From Acidobacteriaceae bacterium (GTDB lineage Bacteria > Acidobacteriota > Terriglobia > Terriglobales > Acidobacteriaceae), in the NCBI GenBank assembly GCA_030040395.1, contig JASHTU010000150.1:1-6059 (forward strand): a DNA stretch of 6,059 nucleotides, in the 5' to 3' direction. Position 1 is the stretch's first letter. Every line of letters begins with the position of its first letter. This document shows positions 1 through 5,054 of this stretch, in pieces. Below the pieces are notes generated by a model, which was not told the DNA's origin, made no database searches, and was given only the letters and a program-made list of their open reading frames with translations. The translations under genes and the position numbers were made by a program.

Positions 1-932
1 GTGCGGTCGACGTTGCCGCCGGTGAGGACAATGCCGATGCGTTTGCCGCCCAGCAATTTTTTCTCCTGAAGCGCACCGGCCAGGGCGGCGGCTCCGGCGC
101 CCTCGGCCAGGTTATGTGTGTCTTCATAGTAGACGCGCATGGCGTGAGCGATTTCGTCTTCTGAGACCTCGACGATGCGCGTCACATTGCCGAGGATGAC
201 CGCGAGCGCGTCGGGATGGGGAACGCGGCAGGCAAGGCCGTCGGCGAGGAGGGTGCGGGAGGGAGCTTCGACCACCCCGCCCTCGTGAAAACTGAGCGCG
301 TAGGAGGGCGACCCGGCGGCGACTACACCGACAATCTCCGTACCCAAGGCCAGGGCATTGCGCGCCGCCGCCATGCCGCAGATGGACGAGCCGAGACCGA
401 TGGGGACATAGACGGCGTCGAGGGGCGGCGCGGCTTGGAAGAGCTCCAAGGCGTAGGTGGCTGTGCCCATGACGAGCCGTTCGTGGAAGGATTCGATGAG
501 AACGAGGCCGCGTTTGCCCGCAAGCTCCCGTGCAAATTCCAGCGCTTCCTGAAAGTCGTGGCCGTGTTCGATGAGTTCGGCTCCGTGAGCCTGCATGGCG
601 CGATTTTTCTCTACGCTGTTGCCGTGCGGGACAACGATGACGGACTGGACGCCAAAGAGCCGCGCGGCCACGGCGACGCCCTGGCCATGATTGCCTCGCG
701 TGGCTGCAACAACTCCATTAACTTGGGGCTGCATCTCCTTCAGCCAACTGAGATAGACGAGCGCGCCGCGCAACTTGAACGCTCCGATGGGGGTGTAATT
801 CTCATGTTTGATCCACGCCTCGGTGGCGAGACGCCGGTTCACGAGCGGCCAGGTGAATTGGGGGGTGGGCGGCATGTGCCGGTAAACCACGGCTTGGGCA
901 GCGTGGATCCGGTCGAGCGAGGGGAGCTGCAT
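1..932 (-). CDS. Threonine/serine dehydratase, PLP-dependent (3' end outside window)
   Basis: Fold-type II PLP enzyme that deaminates L-threonine and/or L-serine to the 2-oxo acid plus ammonia in the cytoplasm. Seen in 310 translated residues: an N-terminus with VVYRHMPPTPQ, the PLP-lysine motif GAFKLRG (K53), the substrate/cofactor loop ATRGNHGQG (77-85), the phosphate-binding glycine loop PIGLGSSICG (177-186), and the conserved GGNVDR near the C-terminus. Only about ten residues should be missing beyond base 1. No ACT regulatory domain is seen, so it resembles catabolic or single-domain dehydratases (about 320 aa) more than the long biosynthetic IlvA. Start: the ATG at 932 gives the family-typical N-terminus but has no clear Shine-Dalgarno. 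An in-frame ATG at 1016, with GAGG four bases upstream, would add 28 low-complexity residues. Threonine versus serine (or hydroxyaspartate) specificity cannot be told. The reading frame is intact throughout. Confidence 0.9.
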   Translation of the reverse strand, partial: MQLPSLDRIHAAQAVVYRHMPPTPQFTWPLVNRRLATEAWIKHENYTPIGAFKLRGALVYLSWLKEMQPQVNGVVAATRGNHGQGVAVAARLFGVQSVIVVPHGNSVEKNRAMQAHGAELIEHGHDFQEALEFARELAGKRGLVLIESFHERLVMGTATYALELFQAAPPLDAVYVPIGLGSSICGMAAARNALALGTEIVGVVAAGSPSYALSFHEGGVVEAPSRTLLADGLACRVPHPDALAVILGNVTRIVEVSEDEIAHAMRVYYEDTHNLAEGAGAAALAGALQEKKLLGGKRIGIVLTGGNVDR

Positions 933-1078
933 GGGATCAAGGATACGTGGTCCATGCCGGGAGTCCGAAAGGAGAGTGGTGGATTGGGTTGAGGGGTGTT
1001 CGTCTCGGTGGGCCATGGCGCCTCGGTTCAACTTTCCAATCTGCCGGGGAGGTCCCGGTCCGCACGCCCCCTCCCCCT

Positions 1079-1096
1079 ATATCTGTGAACAGATAT
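1079..1096. promoter_or_regulatory. Perfect 18-bp palindrome, operator-like
   Basis: ATATCTGT and ACAGATAT are perfect 8-bp arms separated by GA. The site is AT-rich in a GC-rich setting and lies upstream of both candidate starts of the minus-strand dehydratase (1016 and 932), which is where a dimeric repressor or activator would bind. A second, smaller dyad (CTGCT-ATC-AGCAG, 1098-1110) follows directly. The regulator is unknown; operator function is inferred from symmetry and position only. Confidence 0.45.
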
Positions 1097-1106
1097 TCTG
1101 CTATCA

Positions 1107-1142
1107 GCAGGTTACGCGGCTGGTTGCGCCGCTGGTTGCGCC
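1107..1142. repeat. Three tandem 12-mers
   Basis: Two perfect copies of GCTGGTTGCGCC (1119-1130 and 1131-1142) are preceded by a degenerate copy with three mismatches (1107-1118). The period is a multiple of three. On the minus strand the copies encode the AAQP-AAQP-AA tail of the candidate small ORF at 1112-1306. In-frame expansion would only lengthen that tail. Confidence 0.7.
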
Positions 1143-1306
1143 GCAAATATCTGATAATGGGCCATTTGCTTGCAGAAATTAGAGAACAAAGGGGTTACGG
1201 TTTTTGGTTTCGGCTTTTGGCTGCGCTTTGCCGGTTTTCTTCGATCGCAATGTTCCATGAATCGCCCCTGAATTGCCCTGATTCCGATGGTCAAGGCGCC
1301 GTTCAT
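1112..1306 (-). CDS. Candidate small basic protein, 64 aa, unknown function
   Basis: I do not recognise this protein. In its favour, the ATG at 1306 has a textbook AAGGAG seven bases upstream, the frame is closed by TAA, and the tandem 12-mers are read in frame as an Ala-Ala-Gln-Pro repeat (residues 55-64). The protein begins with a short hydrophobic stretch (MNGALTIGIRAI). A strongly basic segment follows, with eight Lys/Arg among residues 22-35 (DRRKPAKRSQKPKPK). Two cysteines are present (C20, C45). It has no signal peptide or recognisable domain. It lies on the same strand as the dehydratase, 95 bases ahead of that gene's upstream ATG, so co-transcription is possible. Against it, third-position GC is unremarkable, and several other ORFs of similar length overlap here on both strands by chance. 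It could be a leader peptide, a small nucleic-acid-binding protein, or noise. Confidence 0.33.
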   Translation of the reverse strand: MNGALTIGIRAIQGRFMEHCDRRKPAKRSQKPKPKTVTPLFSNFCKQMAHYQIFAAQPAAQPAA

Positions 1307-1313
1307 AGCAAAT

Positions 1314-1319
1314 CTCCTT
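1314..1319 (-). promoter_or_regulatory. Shine-Dalgarno of the candidate small ORF
   Basis: CTCCTT on the plus strand reads AAGGAG on the minus strand, seven bases before the ATG at 1306. It is at least as good as any ribosome binding site in the window and is the main reason to take the small ORF seriously. Confidence 0.4.
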
Positions 1320-1352
1320 CACCTGCGGCCGTTGCAATTTCAAATCGAAGAC

Positions 1353-1374
1353 GGCGATTCTTGGAGGAATCGCC
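1353..1374. other. Perfect 8-bp hairpin with 6-base loop
   Basis: GGCGATTC and GAATCGCC flank the loop TTGGAG. No T-run follows on either strand, so it is not a canonical intrinsic terminator. As minus-strand RNA it would stand in the leader about 46 bases before the small ORF's start, and its loop side (CUCC) is complementary to that ORF's GGAG. As plus-strand RNA the loop exposes GGAGG with no start codon behind it. Structure is seen; function is unknown. Confidence 0.45.
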
Positions 1375-1476
1375 ACCCGAGTTCCCGGCTCCGGTCGAAA
1401 GCAGAAAGAGAAGTGCTGCAGGAGCGCAGGTTGCTTCCAGACAGGCTTTCCCGGGGAATCGAATGGCCGATTTCGG

Positions 1477-1505
1477 GTGACACAATCCGTTTTTCCGGCT
1501 TGAAT
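1477..1505 (+). promoter_or_regulatory. Candidate sigma70-type promoter
   Basis: GTGACA (1477-1482) and TTGAAT (1500-1505) are 17 bases apart, matching the consensus at 5 of 6 and 4 of 6 positions. It points towards miaB but lies about 300 bases upstream, so it would produce a long leader through the GGTGA-repeat block. Chance matches of this quality are common. Confidence 0.25.
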
Positions 1506-1570
1506 ACTTCTATTATGGCAAAACGCGCGAAATAACCGGCAAATCGAAGGAGAGATTTTTGAGGCGGGGC

Positions 1571-1739
1571 GGTGACCGGCTGTGTGAGCGGAGCTAGCCG
1601 GCTGATTGTGGGACGCGCGTGATTGGGAGCGGCGTCATGCGGGGCGTGGTGAAACGTCGCCGATGGTTGGTGAAACCCAGGTGAAATGGTGATGGAATGC
1701 GGGTGATTGATCATGAATCGGGGGTGATTGGGAGTGGCG
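1571..1739 (+). repeat. Cluster of GGTGA repeats and a 16-bp direct repeat
   Basis: GGTGA occurs seven times (starting at 1571, 1648, 1669, 1680, 1688, 1702 and 1723), twice as GGTGAAAC. A longer unit, GTGATTGGGAG(C/T)GGCG, occurs at 1619-1634 and 1724-1739 with 15 of 16 bases identical. The block has no hairpin able to explain it and no convincing reading frame. It looks like decayed duplication or iterated protein-binding sites upstream of miaB. Confidence 0.5.
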
Positions 1740-1768
1740 AATGCTGTTTTTGCGCATTTCAAAGCCGC

Positions 1769-1797
1769 TTGGGTGGATTTGCGGCTCACGGTATACT
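1769..1797 (+). promoter_or_regulatory. Candidate promoter of miaB
   Basis: TATACT (1792-1797) is a 5-of-6 match to the -10 box, preceded after 17 bases by TTGGGT (1769-1774), a weak -35 box with the TTG core. Transcription would begin around 1803-1805, on or next to the ATG at 1804. The transcript would therefore have no leader or almost none. Confidence 0.45.
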
Positions 1798-1799
1798 TT

Positions 1800-1803
1800 G
1801 AGG
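1800..1803 (+). promoter_or_regulatory. GAGG deciding the miaB start
   Basis: GAGG lies six bases before the ATG at 1810 and touches the ATG at 1804, so as a ribosome binding site it supports 1810. If the promoter at 1769-1797 is used, the GAGG may not be transcribed and 1804 could be a leaderless start. The two choices differ by two residues. Confidence 0.45.
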
Positions 1804-1809
1804 ATGGCG

Positions 1810-3129
1810 ATGGCGACCGAAAAGACATTTTATTTGGAGACTTTCGGGTGCCAAATGAACGCCCATGATTCCGAAAAAGTCATTGGCACGCTGATGCAAC
1901 AGGGCTACGCCCGCGTCGAAACCGAGGAAGAAGCTGACCTGATCCTCTATAACACCTGTTCGATCCGCGACAAAGCGGAGCAAAAGGTTTTTCACCGCCT
2001 GAACGATTACAAGCGGCTGTTCAAGGCAGGTAAACGTTTCGGCGTGCTGGGTTGCGTGGCGCAGCAGGAGGGCGAAAAGATCTTCGAGCGGGCGCCGTAC
2101 GTCTCCCTGGTGTCGGGGTCGGCCAGCTACCGCAAGCTACCGGAAATGCTTTCGCGGCTGGAGGCCGGCGAGCAGCGCATCACCGGCCTGGACGACCGCC
2201 AGACCGACGAGACGTTCGAGACAGAATTCACGGCGCGGCAAAATCCCTACCGCGGCTACATTACCATTATCGAGGGCTGCGACAAGTTCTGCTCGTATTG
2301 TGTGGTGCCGTTCACCCGGGGCAAGGAGCGGAGCCGGACATCGACATCGGTGCTCGCGGAGGCGCGGCGAATCGCCGATCTCGGCTATACGGAGATTCAG
2401 TTGCTGGGCCAGAACGTAAACAGCTATCGCGATCCGGAAGGGAAGCGAAGCTTCGCGGAATTGCTGGCGGCGGTGGGCGAAGTTCCGGGAATCCGCCGGG
2501 TGCGGTTCACCACCAGCCATCCGCGCGACTTCACGCGCGACATTGTGGAAGCCATCGACCAGGTTCCTACGCTGTGCGACCACGTGCATCTGCCCGTGCA
2601 GTCGGGTTCGGCGCGGGTATTGCGCATGATGGCGCGCGAATATACCCCGGAATGGTACCTGGAGCGCATCGCATGGATCAAGTCGGCGCGGCGGACGATT
2701 TCGATCTCCACCGACGTGATTGTCGGTTTTCCGGGCGAGACAGAGGAGGATTTTATCCTGACCATGGACCTTCTCGCCCAGGTTCAGTACGATGGTGTCT
2801 TCGCATTCAAATATTCCGCGCGGCCCAACACTCCGGCCTTGGTGATGATCGATTCGATTCCGGATGTGGAAAAAGCGAAGCGTCTTCAACTGCTGCTTGA
2901 GCGCCAGCGCGAAATCCAAAGGGTAAATTACGCCAAGCAGATAGGGCATGTTCTAGAGGTGATGGTTGAGGGGCAGAATCCGGCTCGGGGTCAAATTGCG
3001 GGGCGCAGCAGCCAGAATAAGCCGGTGAATTTCACCGGCACGCAGCCGATTGCGCCGGCTCCGGGTAGTTACTTGCAGGTGCGGATTACCGGGGCGCATC
3101 CAAACAGTCTGACGGGCGAAGCCGTTTGA
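1810..3129 (+). CDS. miaB: tRNA-2-methylthio-N6-isopentenyladenosine37 methylthiotransferase MiaB
   Basis: Radical-SAM enzyme that adds the 2-methylthio group to i6A at position 37 of tRNAs reading U-starting codons, stabilising codon-anticodon pairing. From the 1810 start it is 439 aa, the usual length. Domains: an N-terminal MTTase (UPF0004) domain with the three auxiliary-cluster cysteines in FGCQMN (C14), YNTCSIR (C50) and LGCVAQ (C82); the radical-SAM core with EGCDKFCSYC (C157, C161, C164) for the SAM-binding 4Fe-4S cluster; and a C-terminal TRAM RNA-binding domain, about 373-437. IRDKAEQK and VPFTRGKERSR favour MiaB over RimO or MtaB. The frame stays open upstream to an ATG at 1741, but those 23 extra residues resemble no MiaB N-terminus and run through the promoter. 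The BFN gene follows after 40 bases with no terminator, so an operon is likely. Confidence 0.95.
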   Translation: MATEKTFYLETFGCQMNAHDSEKVIGTLMQQGYARVETEEEADLILYNTCSIRDKAEQKVFHRLNDYKRLFKAGKRFGVLGCVAQQEGEKIFERAPYVSLVSGSASYRKLPEMLSRLEAGEQRITGLDDRQTDETFETEFTARQNPYRGYITIIEGCDKFCSYCVVPFTRGKERSRTSTSVLAEARRIADLGYTEIQLLGQNVNSYRDPEGKRSFAELLAAVGEVPGIRRVRFTTSHPRDFTRDIVEAIDQVPTLCDHVHLPVQSGSARVLRMMAREYTPEWYLERIAWIKSARRTISISTDVIVGFPGETEEDFILTMDLLAQVQYDGVFAFKYSARPNTPALVMIDSIPDVEKAKRLQLLLERQREIQRVNYAKQIGHVLEVMVEGQNPARGQIAGRSSQNKPVNFTGTQPIAPAPGSYLQVRITGAHPNSLTGEAV

Positions 3130-3169
3130 GGCGGGGCTCCGCTCGGGATTCGGGCGCCAAAGAGGAGCT

Positions 3170-3658
3170 ATGGATATCGAAGTCAGAATTCGCGGATTGA
3201 TGATGGATCCTTCCACCAACATGCCCATTGTGGTTTTGAAGGATGTGGCCTCGGAAACGGTGATGCCGATCTGGGTGGGGATTTTTGAAGCGAATGCGAT
3301 TGCGATTGAGATAGAGAAGCTGGCCGCGCCCCGCCCCATGACTCACGACCTGATGAGAAACCTCATCGGCCACTTGAACGCTCGGCTGGAACGCATTGTT
3401 ATTACGGAGATTAAAGACGACACATTTCACGCGGTGCTATGGCTGCTCCAAGGCAATGAGGAGGTGACCGTGGATGCGCGGCCGTCGGATGCAATTGCGC
3501 TCGCGCTACGGCTGGATTGCCCGATCTATGTTTCTGAACATGTGATGCAGACTGCAAAACTGAACACCACGGGCCCGCCCGAGGGTCCCACCGCGGAACA
3601 GTTGCGCACCTGGCTGGAAGGCTTGAACGACGAGGACCTGGGCCGGTATAAGATGTAA
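3170..3658 (+). CDS. Bifunctional nuclease (BFN, DUF151) family protein
   Basis: Complete 162-aa member of the BFN/DUF151 family. Plant and bacterial members have been reported to have nuclease activity, but the cellular role in bacteria is unsettled. The BFN domain covers about residues 2-125 and shows the family blocks MDPSTNMPIVVLKD (12-25), PIWVGIFEANAIA (33-45), PRPMTHDLMRNLI (54-66) and VDARPSDAIALALR (101-114). A short acidic tail ending in EDLGRYKM follows, as is common in relatives. No signal peptide or membrane segment is seen. Start: the ATG at 3170 is preceded by AGAGGAG (3161-3167), a strong Shine-Dalgarno with tight spacing. It sits 40 bases after miaB on the same strand, suggesting co-transcription and perhaps a role in RNA metabolism; that role is inference. 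Family assignment is firm, biochemical function is not. Confidence 0.92.
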   Translation: MDIEVRIRGLMMDPSTNMPIVVLKDVASETVMPIWVGIFEANAIAIEIEKLAAPRPMTHDLMRNLIGHLNARLERIVITEIKDDTFHAVLWLLQGNEEVTVDARPSDAIALALRLDCPIYVSEHVMQTAKLNTTGPPEGPTAEQLRTWLEGLNDEDLGRYKM

Positions 3659-3660
3659 AC

Positions 3661-3706
3661 CCCGGCAGGGAAGGATCAGGACCTGATGGGGAGGGCCCTG
3701 GGCGGG
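3661..3706. repeat. Nested dyads after the BFN gene
   Basis: Directly after the BFN stop codon lie ATCAGG-A-CCTGAT (3675-3687, perfect 6-bp arms), the self-complementary AGGGCCCT (3692-3699), and an outer pairing CAGGG/CCCTG (3666-3670 with 3696-3700), extendable by CCC/GGG across an internal loop. No T-run follows, so this is not a standard intrinsic terminator. It may protect the 3' end, terminate weakly, or bind a protein. The rest of the gap to 3930 contains no gene. Confidence 0.35.
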
Positions 3707-3730
3707 AATTTGAGGGTTGTGGCGTAGTTT

Positions 3731-3743
3731 ACAGAATATCTGT
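3731..3743. promoter_or_regulatory. ACAGA-ATA-TCTGT dyad before the metallopeptidase gene
   Basis: A symmetric 13-bp AT-rich site with 5-bp arms, about 190 bases ahead of the metallopeptidase gene. It shares the ACAGAT/ATCTGT flavour of the 18-bp palindrome at 1079-1096 and contains the heptamer ATATCTG. It overlaps TTTACA (3728-3733), a fair -35 box, although no matching -10 follows at normal spacing. Possible operator. Confidence 0.3.
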
Positions 3744-3930
3744 TATCGGACGTAAGCGCGGTTTGGGAAGGTTGCATCACGCCGTTTGTTTTCAATCAGA
3801 TCCGAAGAACCAGCAACGATCGCTCAGCAGAAATATCCGCGATTGTGCGCTATTGCGTCTTCTCCCTGAGAGTTCATCGACCTCTGGCTAACCTGTTCAC
3901 GTCTCGTTCGGCTATGGGTCCAATTCCAAG

Positions 3931-4998
3931 ATGGTTGACGAGCATTCAGTCGAATTCCGGCTGGCTGTGCTACGCTCGCGATTTGTGGCCAATTTCGAAA
4001 AAACACCGGCAGAGGTTCAGGAGATCCTCTCCAAGCCAATTCAGCAACTCGGTCTGAAGCTGGAAGGCTCTCCGCTCGAACGATTCGTCCAGCAACTCTA
4101 CAAAGAGCTGGAGGCTAAAGGGCTCAACAGGTTTCGCCCCAAGTGCTACCTGACCGATGAGTGGGGCTGTCCGAACATGGAGCCGGTGATAGGCATCCCT
4201 TTCTACCTGGCCGATCCGAAACTGCAGCGACTTGAATCGGAGATGAACGACATTGAAGATGCGCAGCAGATCACGATGTACATGCGGCACGAGGCCGGCC
4301 ACGCGTTCAACTACGCCTACGCGCTCTATAAAACCGAAGAATGGCGCGATCTCTTCGGACCGTTCCGGCGGCCTTACCGAGATAACTATAAGCCGGTTCT
4401 CTTCTCGCGCGAGTTCGTGCGGCACATGGAGGGATGGTACGCGCAAAAGCATCCCGACGAAGACTTTGCTGAGACGTTCGCGGTATGGCTGACGCCTCGC
4501 TCCAACTGGCGGAAGAGGTATCAAGGCTGGGGCGCGATGAAGAAGCTTCTTTACATGGATCGGATGGGCCGCAAACTTGGGCAGACCGACCCTGTGGTCG
4601 CACACGGAGACACCGACATTACCGTCGACGAGATGGATGTAACGGTCGGCGAGTTCTATCAGCGTGCGCTCGATCAGCAACTCATCCCAGGCGAGCTTCC
4701 GCTCGACACCGATCTGCGCGACATCTTTAACGTATCGAAGCGGCGCAGGAATAATGTTCGCCCGGCGGTCGATCTTTTGCGGGAGAACCGCAAGGTTCTC
4801 GTCGACAAGGTGAATTATTGGACCGGCGTTCAACGTCCGTTAGTGAAGAAGCTGGTGGAGACCATTGAAGCAAAAGTTGGCAACCTCGGTCTGCGCGCCG
4901 ATATGCAATGTGAAAGAGAGTACTTGACCGAAGTCACTGTTTACGCCACCGCGCTGGCGATGAACTACATCACTCGGGGCAAGTTCATTCTGCCCTGA
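3931..4998 (+). CDS. Putative zinc metallopeptidase (HEAGH, Peptidase_Mx-like)
   Basis: A 355-aa protein with the zincin signature HEAGH: H120 and H124 should bind zinc and E121 act as catalytic base. About 55 residues later comes HPDEDFAETFAVWL (174-187), where E177 or E181 is the likely third ligand. The arrangement HEAGH ... WRDLFGPF ... WYAQKHPDEDFAETFA is that of the putative zinc-binding metallopeptidase family (Peptidase_Mx, COG4307-like), whose substrates are unknown. Here I see no N-terminal zinc ribbon. The first 110 residues are mostly helical and the C-terminal 150 residues (from about 205) are charged, helical and unrecognised. No signal peptide or transmembrane segment is seen, so it is probably cytoplasmic. 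Start: the frame is closed by TAA at 3889-3891 and the ATG at 3931 is the only usual start after it, although its Shine-Dalgarno is weak. An ATP-grasp ligase gene follows within 56 bases. Confidence 0.82.
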   Translation: MVDEHSVEFRLAVLRSRFVANFEKTPAEVQEILSKPIQQLGLKLEGSPLERFVQQLYKELEAKGLNRFRPKCYLTDEWGCPNMEPVIGIPFYLADPKLQRLESEMNDIEDAQQITMYMRHEAGHAFNYAYALYKTEEWRDLFGPFRRPYRDNYKPVLFSREFVRHMEGWYAQKHPDEDFAETFAVWLTPRSNWRKRYQGWGAMKKLLYMDRMGRKLGQTDPVVAHGDTDITVDEMDVTVGEFYQRALDQQLIPGELPLDTDLRDIFNVSKRRRNNVRPAVDLLRENRKVLVDKVNYWTGVQRPLVKKLVETIEAKVGNLGLRADMQCEREYLTEVTVYATALAMNYITRGKFILP

Positions 4999-5044
4999 TG
5001 GCTGCTTTACATTCTGGTAGACGGCAGATATACCCAGAAAGCAT

Positions 5045-5050
5045 AGAGGG
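5045..5050 (+). promoter_or_regulatory. Shine-Dalgarno deciding the ligase start
   Basis: AGAGGG lies four bases before the ATG at 5055 and favours that start. A competing in-frame ATG at 4998 overlaps the metallopeptidase stop codon (TGATG) and would add 19 residues, but it has no Shine-Dalgarno and its extension does not look like a conserved N-terminus. Confidence 0.55.
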
Positions 5051-5054
5051 ATCA

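Larger units (their letters stand above)
1320..1768. other. Long non-coding stretch between divergent genes
   Basis: I see no conserved gene, tRNA or mobile-element remnant here. Reading frames on both strands are open only because of GC content, and their translations are low-complexity and lack ribosome binding sites. What can be seen: the hairpin at 1353-1374, a candidate promoter at 1477-1505, a 6-bp stem CCGGCT/AGCCGG (1576-1581 with 1596-1601, 14-base loop), and a G-rich block of GGTGA repeats running up to the miaB region. An unrecognised structured RNA remains possible. Confidence 0.5.

Noticed and set aside
841..870. Apparent frameshift in the dehydratase at a run of C residues on the minus strand
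   Set aside because: On recount the run has six bases and the frame reads MPPTPQFTWPL without a break, matching the family.
216..992. Plus-strand open frame of 258 codons
   Set aside because: It is the antisense shadow of the minus-strand dehydratase, whose catalytic motifs are intact. The plus-strand translation is a Gly/Arg/Asp-rich sequence with no recognisable motif.
1353..1374. Intrinsic terminator at the 8-bp hairpin
   Set aside because: No T-run on either side, and no gene ends near it on either strand.
947..1535. Overlapping plus-strand open frames (947-1480, 1287-1535)
   Set aside because: No Shine-Dalgarno, no domain, Arg/Pro/Ser-rich composition typical of chance frames in GC-rich DNA. 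One begins inside the dehydratase gene region.
1017..1800. CRISPR array, tRNA, IS remnant or attachment site in the long gap
   Set aside because: No regular repeat-spacer pattern, no cloverleaf, no transposase fragments and no flanking target duplications were found by eye.
1340..1828. Minus-strand open frame of 162 codons ahead of miaB
   Set aside because: The translation is a low-complexity His/Pro/Ser/Thr sequence produced by reading the GGTGA repeats backwards. It runs into the miaB start and has no credible ribosome binding site.
2052..2949. Long frames inside miaB on both strands (282 and 270 codons)
   Set aside because: Shadows of a gene with complete MiaB motifs; their translations show no family.
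3970..4833. Minus-strand frame of 287 codons opposite the metallopeptidase
   Set aside because: The plus frame carries HEAGH and EDFAETF with a coherent fold-like sequence. The antisense frame has no motif.
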